64,000 nt of DNA from Medicago truncatula. Its lineage: Eukaryota; Streptophyta; Magnoliopsida; Fabales; Fabaceae. A model generated the notes under the pieces. It was not told the DNA's origin and did not search any database. It was given only the letters and a program-made list of their open reading frames with translations. The stretch lies in NCBI RefSeq assembly GCF_003473485.1, contig NC_053047.1, positions 37,682,972 through 37,746,971 of the forward strand, written 5' to 3'. Each line of letters starts with the position of its first letter. Position 1 is the stretch's first letter. The position numbers and the translations under genes are program-made. Shown here piece by piece: positions 1 through 11,649 of the stretch.

Positions 1-1301
1 GAATCAAGCTCATTTAATCTTGTTAAGTGCAATTGATCATGGACTATTTCCTTGACAATTTCACTTGATGCTGATTTCACTTCTATAGATTTCTCTGATC
101 CTTCTCCTTCATCTTCTTTCTTCTCTTCAACTTCAATTCCTCTATCAACAACCTCGAACTCCGGAAGATCAAGATCCTCCACCTTTTCTTTGTCATCAAC
201 ACGTTTCTTAGTAGATGGATATGAATGATGAACTGGATTTGGATTTGGATCATCATCAAGATTCAAATCATCGATTTCTTGAATATCTTCTGCTAATCTT
301 CGCTGTGAAGGAGTCCAAGCATCATTTCTGTTTGTGATTCTTGGACTAGGCATGCTAAACGATGTCTTGGATCGTCGTCGAGCGAACGTAGATGTGAGGT
401 TTTTGAACCTACTACTAGGCTTCAAATTCTCTTCATTGTTATATATTTCAACTCCTCCATCTTTCCCCATGACTTGAAATCCTAGTTTCACAACCAACTC
501 TCCTCCTTTAGCTTTTCCTTGCAAACTAAAGCTTGTTTCCCACTGCCTAACTCGATTTCCTTGCCGGTTTTTCTCGATTGATTCTTGAACCAACTGGCTT
601 AGATCCACTGAGTTTCTTCCAAAATCAAGCTCTTTAGCATCAACTGCAAAAAGGTATATCCAAAATGGTCTTGGCTCAAACTTAAGATTTTTACCATTAC
701 CTTGTTGATTGCAATAAACATGACACCTTAGAAAAAGTGTTTCTTCAAAATCTGCAGCACCTTGAGAAACCCTTGATGGCATTGTTTGAACAGCACCATC
801 TTTATTCTCTTTCTTTCTAACACAAACAGAAAGTCTTAATCCATTCATTGATGAAGGAAGGGATTGAGCAGTGAGAATTTCAACAGAAAATAAACAACTT
901 ATTTTCTGCTTTCCAATATGAGAAATAGCCCTAATAGGTTTCCAATTCCAAATCCCTTTCTTGTTGTCACCTGAATTTGTTGTTTCATATTCAAACTTAT
1001 TGTTTTCTGATTGAGTTGAGGGTGACTTGCCATTGGCATCTTCTTGATTTGTTTTTGATTTCCATGGAGATAAGGACATGCGGCGCGACCGAGGTTTGTT
1101 GCTGTTTTTGTTGTTATCAAGTTTAGCAGTGTCATTATCATCTTTAGCAGATGGAACAAAAGGAACTGAGGTTCTTGGAAGAGCTAAAGAAGCTGCTCTT
1201 CTAGCTGTTGTGTGTGATTGGTAAAGGGAATCACTTAGAGCCTCTAGTTCTTCAAGGAGCTGAACATTGGAATTTCTCTTGGTAGAGTTATCAGCTGCCA
1301 T
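1..1301 (-). CDS. PMI1: PLASTID MOVEMENT IMPAIRED 1-like protein, N-terminal part (partial)
   Basis: An open frame runs from the ATG at 1301 to the left window edge (about 433 codons) with no stop. The protein starts MAADNSTKRNSNVQLLEELE, matching the conserved PMI1 opening, then a basic Ser-rich stretch (PRSRRMSLSPWK, near residue 75). An NT-C2-type domain follows at about residues 115-275 (KISCLFSVEILTAQSLP ... PFWIYLFAVDAKELDFGR). A polar, acidic tail ends TRLNELD at the edge. In Arabidopsis PMI1 is a plasma-membrane-associated protein needed for chloroplast and nuclear photorelocation through cp-actin filaments; that role is inferred by family here. The ATG is the first one and sits 150 bp from a SINE-like insertion that lies upstream of the start. 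The remaining C-terminal part lies outside the window. An EEIG1/EHBP1-type or PMI1-related paralog is the alternative reading. Confidence 0.85.
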   Translation of the reverse strand, partial: MAADNSTKRNSNVQLLEELEALSDSLYQSHTTARRAASLALPRTSVPFVPSAKDDNDTAKLDNNKNSNKPRSRRMSLSPWKSKTNQEDANGKSPSTQSENNKFEYETTNSGDNKKGIWNWKPIRAISHIGKQKISCLFSVEILTAQSLPSSMNGLRLSVCVRKKENKDGAVQTMPSRVSQGAADFEETLFLRCHVYCNQQGNGKNLKFEPRPFWIYLFAVDAKELDFGRNSVDLSQLVQESIEKNRQGNRVRQWETSFSLQGKAKGGELVVKLGFQVMGKDGGVEIYNNEENLKPSSRFKNLTSTFARRRSKTSFSMPSPRITNRNDAWTPSQRRLAEDIQEIDDLNLDDDPNPNPVHHSYPSTKKRVDDKEKVEDLDLPEFEVVDRGIEVEEKKEDEGEGSEKSIEVKSASSEIVKEIVHDQLHLTRLNELD

Positions 1302-1450
1302 TACTAGGGAATGAAGAAGTTGTTGTAGCAAAAGAAATTGGAGATATTATTAATGATTATGTCACAAAAAGAGAAGAGAGGAAGAGTTTTTGGAACTTTG
1401 ATGATGAAGGTTAGTTTAAAAGTAGGCTTGAGGTTGGAAGACGATAATAT

Positions 1451-1623
1451 ACTTTCTTTCTTTATTTTTTTTTTAAAACTCGGTATTCAATTCAAAAACC
1501 GACTAATCCGAGGGGACCAATGACATTAGGGGGAATCAAACCTGATACCTTAAGAGGATCACACTCAAAAATCCTAAGCCAACCATTAGGCCAACCTTAA
1601 ATGGGTCACTTCCTTTCTTTATT
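1451..1623 (-). repeat. tRNA-like SINE in the PMI1 upstream region
   Basis: The element body is 1467-1607, flanked by near-perfect 16-bp direct repeats at 1451-1466 and 1608-1623 (15 of 16 matching, reading ACTTYCTTTCTTTATT). Read on the minus strand it has an A-box-like GGCCTAATGGTTGGCTTAGG and a B-box-like GGTTTGATTCCCCC, and it ends in an A-rich tail (the T tract at 1467 on the plus strand). This is the layout of a tRNA-derived SINE mobilised by LINE machinery. It starts only about 165 bp upstream of the PMI1 ATG, so it lies in the promoter or 5' UTR. Confidence 0.6.
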
Positions 1624-1690
1624 GATTATTGTTTTTGTAGAAAATTTTACCGTCTTTGGTATGTGTAAATAACCTTTAAACCACAATTAA

Positions 1691-1829
1691 AAAATGAATG
1701 GAAGGGTCCTTGTAAACTTAACTTAGTTGGTAGAAACAATGCATAATATATGTAGAGTCAGGGTTCAAAACCTGACACTCTACTTCTCGACATTTAAAAA
1801 ATATACTTGAAAATAAAATGAATGGAAGG
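1691..1829 (+). repeat. tRNA-like SINE with perfect 15-bp target duplication
   Basis: A perfect direct repeat AAAATGAATGGAAGG flanks the element (1691-1705 and 1815-1829). The body starts with an A-box-like AACTTAGTTGGTAG, continues through AATGCATAATATATG, and has a B-box-like GGGTTCAAAACCTG. An A-rich tail follows. It belongs to the same family as the minus-strand copies near 14.6, 26.5, 30.9 and 52.9 kb. Confidence 0.7.
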
Positions 1830-4749
1830 AGAATGAAGCATGAGGAAATTGTGAAGTTGTTGGTCATTTCTCAACCAAGAAAATCTTATGAATAGTATTT
1901 GTGGTGGATAAAACATGAACGGTAGCATTGTATTGATGCCTTGGTGATCAAGACAAATATGAATATTGATAGGTAGAGTGGTCCAAATGAATTTAATGTG
2001 CTTTTTCTTATTTAGGTACAAGTGGCCAGAGTTACGTGGGAATAGGGATTTTCAAATCAACAATTTAAGCAACCTTATCACAATTTTTTTTGTCCATCAC
2101 TTTATACATGTCATAAATTTTGATGAGGTTTCATTTCATCTATTTAATGTCTATGAAAAGACATAGATACAAAAATTTCACACAACATATACTCCCTCCA
2201 TACCACAATAATTGTTACGGTTGCTTATTTTACATAGATTAATTTTTTTTTTTTTTTTTATAAATCTGGTCAAAAGAAAAAGAAAAGATTATTAATACAA
2301 GAAAAATAATAGTAATTTTTATCAAATTAAACAAATGTATTGATGTATTTTCCATCAAAAAATGTATTGGTGTACTCTTTTTTGTTGATAGATAGACAAA
2401 ATGCATTAGTTATTAGAAATTCATACACATATGAATGTGTTGGGGTTTGAATCTCAATCACAACATTTAATTTAACAATATAAATATTTTTATCAGTCGA
2501 GTTTTGTGAATGTAATTCAATATAAGTCTCAACCATCTATTTTTTTAATCTAAAGGTCCATAATTAATTTACGTTTTTATTTCTTGAGGATCCTCTCCAT
2601 GAGTCACACGCTATTATTGTTCTGAAACGTTGAAAAACTCAAATTAAAAGCCATGGCCGCGTCTTGATACTCCTCTTTTTCTTCTCGAAAATTTGTAGAT
2701 TAATTATCCCACACACCCTTTGATATTATTCTTGTATCTATCTCCTATCTTTCTTGGTTAATTCCTCATATACATTAAATTTTGTGATAAAGGTCGCAAC
2801 GGTAGTTAACATAGGCTTATTTTGGATTGGATGAATTTGCTTCTATCGGTGGAGATGTAGCCATGCATGCTTGAAGTTTTATTTTTGTTGCCAAATATAT
2901 AGCATATGGTTTAAGATTTTGGCTACATGGAGAAAAGATAAAATGATTGGTTTGAAACAAAAGTTACATTTCATATAGTCAAACAGAATGGTCTGGTTGG
3001 TTAAGTAGCTGTCAGCATTTGTTTGGCCATGATTCAACCATGTAAGTTACTTATACATTAACCATTTAAGTCTTAGGTGTTGAAAGAGAAACTCTTTAAT
3101 ATTTCCAAGATGATACGTGTACAAGAGCATACTCACAAAAGTATGGTTTTTTCTTGTCTTTTATGGCAATAGAAAATATGGTTCAAAAAGTTTGAAATGA
3201 CAAGAGAAAGGAAGATAGGTCCACCAATCAAATGAAGAAGGTTTGAACTCATAAGGGTCAGAATTTTAGATTAAAAAAAGTGAAGTCTGTCTTTCATACT
3301 TGCAAGTCTATTTTTTGTTTCTAAAATTTTAATTAAGAAATTACCTTTTGTTGTTTTTATTGAAGTGCCAATTACTATATACAACTTAAATTTTATGTAC
3401 GGATACACTAATGGTCCAAAATTGAAAGTTATGGTGACAAGAAATAAATGGACAAAACACTCCAAGGAACCCGCCTCAAGGTGGCGTACTTGATTGTGTT
3501 GCCTATTTGGTTGTCAGTTGGCTTAAACATGACGATCAGGGTAAATTTTTTAAATGGGGGAGAGATTATCCAAAAATAAGAATAGAATGTTGGAGTATGA
3601 TATTACCATGGTTCAAGACACAAAGTGGTGGACGTGCAAGAGTGGTGGCTACGGGGGCAGTGTTGAAACAACACAGTCGCAGTGATAATCAACCATTTGT
3701 TGTGTATTGGTACACAACCTAAGTGTGTTATCAAATATAAATTGGACAAGATATAAGAAGCAAATAACCAGTATTGTCTTAAGTAAAAAAGATTTCTAAT
3801 ATTACTTGGCCATATTGATTTAAGAGGTAAACAACCATTATTAGATGATTTAATTTAATGTAAATTTTCTCAATATAACTTGGTCATAGTAATATTTTTG
3901 ACAATTTAGTGCATAGATATAGCTATGTATCCAACTGTTTGGTGATTTACTCCTCCTATATTTTCAAGTAAATGGGACTAATAAATAAATATATGTGAAT
4001 TGTATTTAACCACAAAATCACAATATAGCATTAGTATTTGAAAATGCCTGTGAAGCTTTATAGTGCCTTCATTTCATAGAAAACTTATTATACATAAAAT
4101 CTGGTAGGATGATCAACACCACATAAAAGCAAACTCCAAAGACAACATGAGCTTATTATAACTTATACATACTTGTTTACACAAATCTACTTTCATAATT
4201 TAGTATGAATTGAAATCATCTGTCTCATTTAATTTACCTATCTTATTTTCTATCTTCCCATAAAAACATATTTCAATAAAAAAATTCACTCTGACCGTCT
4301 TGAAACCATGCATTTAATGCAGTTAAACGATCTGGACCCTCGGATCAAACTCAAATAGTCCATATTTCAACTTTGATAAGTAATGACAAAAATATAAGGT
4401 GAAAATATGAAACATCTCATCTTGATGAGATGGCCTAGATCGACGAATGCATAATATCGTGAATGCAGAGTATCCAAATCCCTATCTATAAGTAACATTC
4501 TATCTCATACCCTATTTTTATTTATTTTTTTTGCTCAAGTTTTGTGTTCTCATTAGAAACACAAGGAAGAGGATAGATAAAAAGGACAACTGATTTTAGT
4601 GCATGATAGATATCAAGGTGGATTTGTCAGAAACACGATAAGTTATAAAGATTTTTTTAAAAAATACACTTTATAGCTCTTACAAAATTTCAGCGACTCG
4701 CCGTGATTCTAACTTATCCACCGTGATTACAAACACACACTCAGTCCTC
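1830..4749. other. Intergenic stretch without a supported gene
   Basis: AT-rich sequence between the PMI1 promoter and the GST 3' end. I see only short chance open frames. Position 2192 has a lone CTCCCTCC-type Stowaway end with no partner. No promoter, RNA gene or coding relic could be supported. Confidence 0.5.
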
Positions 4750-7016
4750 CTATTCACTCGATGCCAAGGAACGAACATAGTTGATGCCAAAGCTAAAATA
4801 TTCAACCACCATTTCCTTTGGTGGAATGCAATCTTTGATAGGTGAAGTCTGGATGAAGTTATGACCCCATTCATGAAGAGAAGGGAACTTTTCAGCATTA
4901 ATTAGTTCCATTTCTCCAAGTTCTTCAAGAACATTAAGCCAATATGATATCCAACCAGCTACAATATCAAGATACCCTATCTTCTCTCCACCAAAAAACT
5001 TTTTCCCTTGAATCTGCTTCTCAAGAAATGCAAGTGACTCTATTGCAGCATCTACAGCTTTTGCCTTTTCTTCTCCTTGAGCCACACATGCTCCCCATAC
5101 ACCAAAAATACACTGTTTCCATGAAAACAAGCTTAAGTTATATCAAACAGCTAGAGCTTGAAACTAAAAGTTGTGATGAGTTGTGTTGTGTTATGTGTGG
5201 CCTTTAAATAATGAATAGTTCTTGCAAAATAGCATGTGCCTATTAAGCATAATAATCAAATGATAAGGAATCAACCATTTTAGTCCTTAAAGCTGCAAGG
5301 ATAGAACAATTTGGTTTCTGAAATTATAGAAAATTTTAAAATGATCTATCGTTTAGTCTATTTGTGAAAATTTCAAGACTAATCAATTGATCAGCGACTT
5401 AAAATGACTTAGGTCATCAAGAATTTTTAACTTCAGAAACAATTCTAGAATTCCGTTAAGAAAAATGCTACAAGTGCCCTTATAGCACCTAGTTTGGGTG
5501 GTAATATACAACATTCAATATATTATATTACTTCATACTTCTCAAATATTTAAACAATTCAATTATAATTTTGAAATACCCGTTCCACTCATCCAAAACT
5601 CCACAATGGGTCCCACTAGATCCACAGTAATCATCACAATCCAACAAGTATGTGTTATTTATAAGGCTTAATAGCAGTTTTAGCCCTCTAACTTTCCCAA
5701 AGTTGCGATTTTGAGCCCCTAAGAAAAAAACTACAAAACCGCCCCTTAAGTTTTGCATCTGTGGTAGTTTTGACCCCCAAGGCCAATTATGACTCGGTCT
5801 ACGTTGACGTGGCACCCTAAGTGAGGTGCCACATGTTATTTTTTATATTTTTTTACCAAAAATTGGCCTTGGGGACCGAAACTGCTACAGTTGCAAAACT
5901 TATGAGACGATTTTGTAGTTTTTTTTTCTTAGGGGGCCAAAATCGCAACTTTGAAAAAGTTAGGGGACAAAAACTGCTATTAAGCCTATTTATAATTTAT
6001 ATATATATTTTTTTTCTAACACAAATATTAACCATTGTGGTTCGATTGGGGAACCGTGGCAAATTTGTGGTTGCTTTTCAAAGACAAATATCCATATTTT
6101 TTTTTATCAATGACGGATCTTCATGGGAGCCCATGGTAGCCATGGCTCCCCCCATATATCTAATAAATACTAGATTAGCCGAGATTCGAACCAGTGATTC
6201 TCAGGCAGAAATCAAGTTAAACAACCATCTACCCCATATTACAATTTGTATTTACACATGAAAACACTTACATATATATACGTTATGAATATTTGGCACC
6301 CCTAAAAAATTAGTCAAGATCCACCACTGTTTTTGATACAATGTCTTTGGCTTCAGTTAAGCCACGTCAATTGTCAACCGATAATTATCCTCTTAGGGCA
6401 TTGTTGAAGCAACTAAAAAGAGTAATCTTTGCTTAGAAAATGATGTAATTACTACTTTAAAATTAGTTTGATTTGTATGTGCAAGACAAGACAAATTAGT
6501 CATCTGTTTATAAAAGATCCATAACATAATCTCAAAAAGTACTAATAAACTATAAATAAGTTCAAATAAGCAAATTTCCATAGGCATATCTTCATACTAG
6601 AACTTCTATCAAACAATTGCTAGCAAAATAGACAGAAATTTATGATCTACAAAGAAAACAAGTAAATAAAAAATTGAAAAGAATGGATAGTATAGTATTA
6701 TATTCACCTTCTCATCAATAAACTTTGCCCAAAAACGAGCTAATGCTTTCTCATATGGATCTAGTGGCAACAAAGGGTTGTCCTTCCATGTCTCATCTAT
6801 GTACTCAAGGATAACAAGTGATTCAGCAATTGATTTTCCATCATGAAGTAGCACTGGAACTTTCTTGTAAACTGGATTAGACTCAAGAAGTAAAGGACTT
6901 TTATTTAATAAATCTTCTTGTATGTATTCATATTCAACACCTTTTATTCTTAGAGCCCATTCAATTCTTGCACAAGGAAAGCTTTGAGGTGTGGCAATTA
7001 ACTTCACTTCACCCAT
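4750..7016 (-). CDS. Tau-class glutathione S-transferase (two exons)
   Basis: Exon 1 is 7016-6708 (103 codons, donor AAG|GTGAAT). Exon 2 is 5112-4750 (120 codons plus stop, acceptor CAG|TGT). Both are phase 0, giving 223 aa, the usual tau-class length. Exon 1 is the thioredoxin-like GSH-binding domain: [17 protein letters not shown] with the expected catalytic Ser near residue 13, then [15 protein letters not shown] and the GSH-contacting ES of [14 protein letters not shown]. Exon 2 is the helical C-terminal domain ([16 protein letters not shown]). The enzyme would conjugate glutathione to electrophilic xenobiotics or stress metabolites in the cytosol. The single intron is at the position typical of plant tau GSTs but is enlarged to about 1.6 kb by a foldback MITE. 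I cannot tell which GSTU ortholog it is. Confidence 0.92.
5656..5995. mobile_element. Mutator-type foldback MITE in the GST intron
   Basis: The element is 5665-5986 (322 bp). It is almost wholly one long inverted repeat, from GGCTTAATAGCAGTTTT to its complement at the right end. A perfect 9-bp direct repeat TATTTATAA flanks it (5656-5664 and 5987-5995), the duplication length of Mutator-like elements. A second copy lies at 26099-26419. It carries no coding sequence. Confidence 0.8.
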
Positions 7017-7351
7017 TATTATTGTAACTATATTTTGTAAATAAGGAAGTGAAATATATGATATTGAGTGTCACATAAGCAAATTTATATTGGAGTAAAT
7101 ATATGTAATTTGTATTTCTTTGACTTGGTAGGATGTAATTTTGTAATAAAAAAAGTTAGCATGGTTACGTTCAGTATTTAAACATCATAATATATGTAAA
7201 TTTACATTCAAATATGGTGTGCGCTTAGTTTAAGAAACTGAAAGTGACCCAAATGAACAAAGAGAAGCGTATTTTGAACTTGGTCATATTTTGATCTGGT
7301 CTAGTACTTTTTTCTTGGGATAAAATAAACCAAGACACTAAAAAATAAATG

Positions 7352-7669
7352 TTCTTTATCAGGGCCGTCTTCGACAATTCGGCGGCCTTGTTGTAATCTT
7401 GACAATTTTAATTTAAAAAATATTGAAAAAAAAAAATTAACACTACTTAGAGTGACAAACATTTAGGCTCTGACTTTTAGTCACAGACAAATAGACATAA
7501 TTTACCTACGGACAATGTATATATAATTGACAGTAAAATAGTTGAATTATGGACTTTTACCTAAGAAAAAATGACATTTAGTGATGGATTTTGACCGTAG
7601 GTGCAAGTGTTTTTTCCTTTTTTTTCAAGGGCCTTGATGCACTTGCACCGGGCTGGCCTTGTTCCTCAT
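7352..7669. mobile_element. Probable hAT-type nonautonomous element
   Basis: The body is 7360-7661, with ends CAGGGCCGTCTTCGAC and (reverse complement of the right end) CAAGGCCAGCCCGG, in hAT style. The 8-bp flanks TTCTTTAT and TTCCTCAT match at 6 of 8. The interior is AT-rich and noncoding. It lies just upstream of the GST gene. Confidence 0.4.
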
Positions 7670-7704
7670 ATATATCTCATTCTCACATTCTCATGTGATA
7701 TGTC

Positions 7705-7728
7705 ATATATATATATATATATATATAT
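7705..7728. repeat. (AT)n microsatellite
   Basis: Uninterrupted AT dinucleotides over about 24 bp. Confidence 0.9.
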
Positions 7729-7737
7729 GACTCTTTT

Positions 7738-7940
7738 ATTTCTCGAGAATTGTTTTACTCACATCTATTGTTTCCTAGAAACATATGAAAATGACCAAAA
7801 ACACCCCAACGGTAGTTAACTACTTCTAACTTATAACTAGAAAACCGACACTAGCTAACTACCGCTGAATTTTTGGTCATTTTCATATATTCCTAGAAAA
7901 CACTGGATGTGAAAACAGCAAGCTTCTTATTTCTCGCATA
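7738..7940. repeat. Imperfect inverted repeat, MITE-like hairpin
   Basis: The left arm contains ATATGAAAATGACCAAAAA and AACGGTAGTTAACTA. The right arm contains the complements TAGCTAACTACCG and TTTTTGGTCATTTTCATAT. Weaker pairing continues outward through the TCCTAG and TTTCTCG blocks. I could not define a target duplication. Confidence 0.5.
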
Positions 7941-8369
7941 CTTTTGTTTTAGTGTTGAGAGGGGGATTGATTCTTACTAAATTTCTATGAACATTTGCCA
8001 TTGAAAAAAAAAACAAAAAATTTCTATGCTAATACTACTACAGATTTTTTTTTACTATGAAAATAAAATAAAATATTATTATAGATTTTTTCTGTCGCAT
8101 TAAATTGACTGGGCACTAACCTACACTTACCACAAGTTCACGTTTATTTATTTATTTTTGGATTAAGTTCACCATTTTACTTTCTAACCTTTCATTACTT
8201 CAATTTCAACTTGGGAACCTTCATTGGAATCTCTTTGCATGGGACTAAGAAGTTGGAGAAATAAGTATATTAGCCTGGGTGGATGGATTATCCTGATTAC
8301 CTCTTGTTAAATTCCATTCCAATTTTTTATCTATCTTATATGAAAATGCCAACACTAGTTTACTCATAA

Positions 8370-9300
8370 TATTTTCACAATGTATGAATGTTTTAATGTG
8401 GTTAAGAGAACTAAGAAACACAAAAATATTTTGATTTGTCTGGCTCATTATAGTATAGCTTATTTGTAAAGGAAGGAATGATAAAAAAAATTTAAATGGG
8501 AGAAAAGAACATTTGAAAGTAGTGGATGAGATCAAAAAGGCGTCGTGAAGGTGGGGTTTGAGTCGGTTGAATATGCCCCATTTTTTGTTTTATGAATGGT
8601 CTTGGAGTCCTTGTCGATGTATTGGGGAGATGAATCATTGTTTTCTAGAGGTGGAATAAGAAGTTTTATCTCAGGCGGCCTCCTGGTGGAGGTCTTGTTG
8701 TGTTTTTTTTTGTGGAAGTGTGACAAGCTTTTGATGTTGAGTTTGTAGACTTGTAAGTCTGGGTTAGCTTTTGGGCGAGGATGTTTTTCGTGTTCTGCTT
8801 GGTTTCCTCGTGTTTTTTTTTTTTTTGTTGTTTTGGGAGTTGTTGTGTGGTGCAGGAGGTTTTGCCCATTATTGTATTCTTAGGCGTTTTGTTTTTGTTA
8901 GGAAGGATATTGCATTGGTTTGTTTAGCCCTGATGTAGTATTTTTTTTCCTTTGATGGTTTTGGAAAATATTTGTGACACCCAAAATGTGTATACATCTT
9001 GTCTTGAGAAGGATAGAGATAAAAAGAGGTGTACATTGAATGTGGAAAACAATTATGATGTCTAAATATCAATTTTGGATGGTTCCTGGTTTTAATTTTG
9101 TGCTAGAGGTTGGTTTTGTATAATTGTTTTGCATTCTTGGTTTTATTCGATTGTTTATATTTTTTTTATAACTAATTTGAATTTTAAAACCCAAACTAAT
9201 TTGGAAAATATTTTCAAAACTACATGTAAGATACCCATGAACTTGTTCACACTCTCACAATTACGCTCATTGAGCATTGTTTGTGTTTCGAATTTGGTTG
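8370..9300 (+). mobile_element. Degraded LINE 3'-end fragment, copy i
   Basis: First of several related copies (also 11030, 12672, 13480, 27110 and 31490). The left part aligns to the C-terminal tail of a plant LINE ORF2 (zf-RVT type); in this copy the piece GFESVEYAPFFVL is recognisable near 8557. The right part is the shared 3' region, with CTTCTGATGTTGAG-like and CTCCCTTTGATGGTTTTGG-like blocks. The frame is broken in many places. The fragment precedes an SPH gene remnant at 9834. Confidence 0.45.
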
Positions 9301-9833
9301 ATTTAAACTAAAAATGGTTAAATATGTTTCTGATCCTTATAAAATTGGAAACTTTTAAATCTGGTTATTGCTTAATTTTAATAGGTTTTTTTTAGTCCTT
9401 ACAAAAAAAATTTACTTATAATTTTAGTCCCTATTACATCAAAGTTTATTTAATTATCTTTAAACACTTAAATTTTTGAACGATTTTTTTAGACAAGTTT
9501 AGAACATTATGAAAGGTTCACTTACTAAAATTTAGAGTTTTTTTTAACATGAAACGAATTAAATATGATTAGACTTACATGTACTATTTTATCGTTGACA
9601 TTTTTAACATGCAAACAGAGTTGCTGATATCATGTGATAGTCTTAAGTGTTACACTTTGTGGGATGTTACACTTAAAACAAGGCATGATAAAATTAGATT
9701 AAGTGTATTCTTGTTTATATGATGAATTGATGATACTATGGAGACTGAACTATCGATGCCACTGTACAAACAGTGAGATATTACTCGCAACACTTTTGAT
9801 GTTATAATGTTAACTTCACCAGAAAAGTCATTC

Positions 9834-10070
9834 TCATGACTTCACCATAGAATTTTTCCAATCACCTAAACCATGACATCTCAAATCAGCTTCAATATTA
9901 TCAGCTTCAAAGGTTATTGAAATATTTCGTGCTCCTAAACAACGCCAATTCCATGCATATGTGACTTGAGAAAATAATACGAATGTTAAAACAAATTGCA
10001 TTACAATGATTGTGAAAATATTAGCATTAATTAATTTGTTAATAGATTTTTCTCTCATTAGTGCCATCAT
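9834..10070 (-). pseudogene. S-protein homolog (SPH) family, C-terminally truncated copy A
   Basis: A 78-aa frame starts MMALMREKSINK, followed by a hydrophobic segment (TIIVMQFVLTFVLFSQVTYA) that is a good secretion signal. It then gives WNWRCLGARNISITFEADNI and a short unrelated end. The start of the mature SPH domain is present. The second half, including the C-terminal Cys-x-Cys-x-Trp region seen in copy D, is missing, so it is probably nonfunctional. SPH proteins are small secreted proteins related to the Papaver self-incompatibility S1 determinant; the functions of most plant members are unknown. This copy keeps the full signal peptide that copy D has lost. Confidence 0.6.
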
Positions 10071-11029
10071 GGAGATTCCAATTTTAATTATGTATATACA
10101 GTCTACACAATTTTATCTTAAATAGCTATAATGAAGTGTGGTTGTAGTTGTTAATGTAAAAAAAAAGGTTATAATTGTTGGAGAAAGGGAACAGTTATGA
10201 TGGACATTTATATGATTTGTGTTACAAATTACTGTACATCAATTAATTCTTTATATAACTGATCTATGTGACTAATTAAGGGTGTTGTGGCTAGGAGGCA
10301 AAATAAGTTGATGGAGCTAGGCTTTACAAAAATTAACTATGGTTTGTCAAAATATTAATTAAGATCTAATTAGTTTGGCACGTAGTATGTCATACATTTA
10401 TTTTTTCGATATGAGTATGTCTTTTTTTTGAAAGAATGATATGATGTTCTTTAAAAAAAGCTTGATATGATGCGTTGAACTATTTAAAAAAGTATTTTTC
10501 ACATCAACGTATTTAAATAGGTAATCATACATGCATTTAAAAAGACCAATTATCTAATAGGCCAATGAAATGTAAAAAAAAAAAAAAAGATTAAACTTCT
10601 TTTTTATATTTAACATGACATTTTAGAAAATTTACCCACATATGATACCGTATATTAAATTTATAACAATACATTTAAATATGAAAAAAAAGAAAGATAT
10701 CATATTATTATTTGAATCCCCTCAATTTTTTTTGTAGGATCAATGCATGCATGTTCTAACCAAATATTATATAAGGTTTATATAAACGATGTTTACCCTT
10801 GTGGGCCTAAGTTTCGTGGCCTGCCAGATGTCGTATTGCTCCATATCGATATGTCATGGATTTATACTCTCACATGTAATTAACTTCAGAATGTGGTGTT
10901 GCTCCAAAACTATTTAAGGGACTTATGCTCACAAAGATGTAGGAGACGTCACATGTCGTATTGTTGCAAGGGTCAAGACTTACACTCACGCATATTTCTT
11001 TGGACTTAACCAACATACTAAGAACTAAG
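10071..11029. other. SPH upstream region, duplicated at 30.4-31.5 kb
   Basis: Noncoding. Blocks such as the TTATAATTGTTGG region, TTCTTTATATAACT and GTCAAAATATTAATTAAG occur in the same order upstream of SPH copy D (30414-30700), and partly next to copy E. It marks the promoter side of the duplicated SPH unit. Confidence 0.55.
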
Positions 11030-11640
11030 AAACATGCATGTTCTGATAAATCCTCATAACATGTTCACAATGTTTGAATGGGGTTATGAGAACTAAGAAA
11101 CAAAGGAAGGGATTTTCGTTTGTCTGGTTCATTGGGGTATGTCTTATTTCGGAAGAAATGAGGGATAATTTATTTTCAAATAGGATCAAAGAACCTTTGG
11201 ATATAGTGGATGCGATTAAAAAAAATGTCATGGAGGTGGGGTTTGAATCGGTTGGATAGGCTCCATTGTTTGTTTTATGAACGGTCATGGGATCCTTGCG
11301 GATGTATGTAGAGATGAAGCTTGGAGGTCATTGTTTTCAAGAGGAGGAACTAGAAGTTTTGTCACAAGCTTGCTGGTAAAGTTCATGTTGTGGTTTTTTA
11401 ATGTTGTGTGATTAGCTTATGATGTTGAGTTTTAGATCTACAAGTTTGGGTTAACTATTGGTCATGGGATGTTTTCTGTGGTCTGCTTTGTTTCCTCCTT
11501 GTTTTTTTTGTTCTCGGGAGTTGTTGTGGTGTGCAGAAGGTTATGCCTATTATGGTTTTCATATGCATTTTTTTATGACGGAGCATCATATGATATTTTT
11601 GGCTATGTTTTTAGTACTTTTACTTGCATTTGAAGGTAAA
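11030..11640 (+). mobile_element. Degraded LINE 3'-end fragment, copy ii
   Basis: The frame at 11074-11259 reads KKQRKGFSFVWFIGVCLISE, like the C-terminal tail of plant LINE ORF2 proteins (typically FVWxxxxWxxWKxRND). A region shared with the other copies follows. No reverse transcriptase core is present. Confidence 0.5.
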
Positions 11641-11649
11641 TAAGATGAG

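Noticed and set aside
2192-2320. CTCCCTCC end resembling a Stowaway MITE
   Set aside because: No complementary right end or second TA could be found; half an element at most.
3507-3722. 71-codon plus-strand frame
   Set aside because: No recognisable domain, composition like its surroundings and no neighbouring exon.
8245-8869. Overlapping minus-strand frames
   Set aside because: They lie antisense to a LINE 3' fragment and consist of low-complexity Lys/Thr/Asn-rich sequence.
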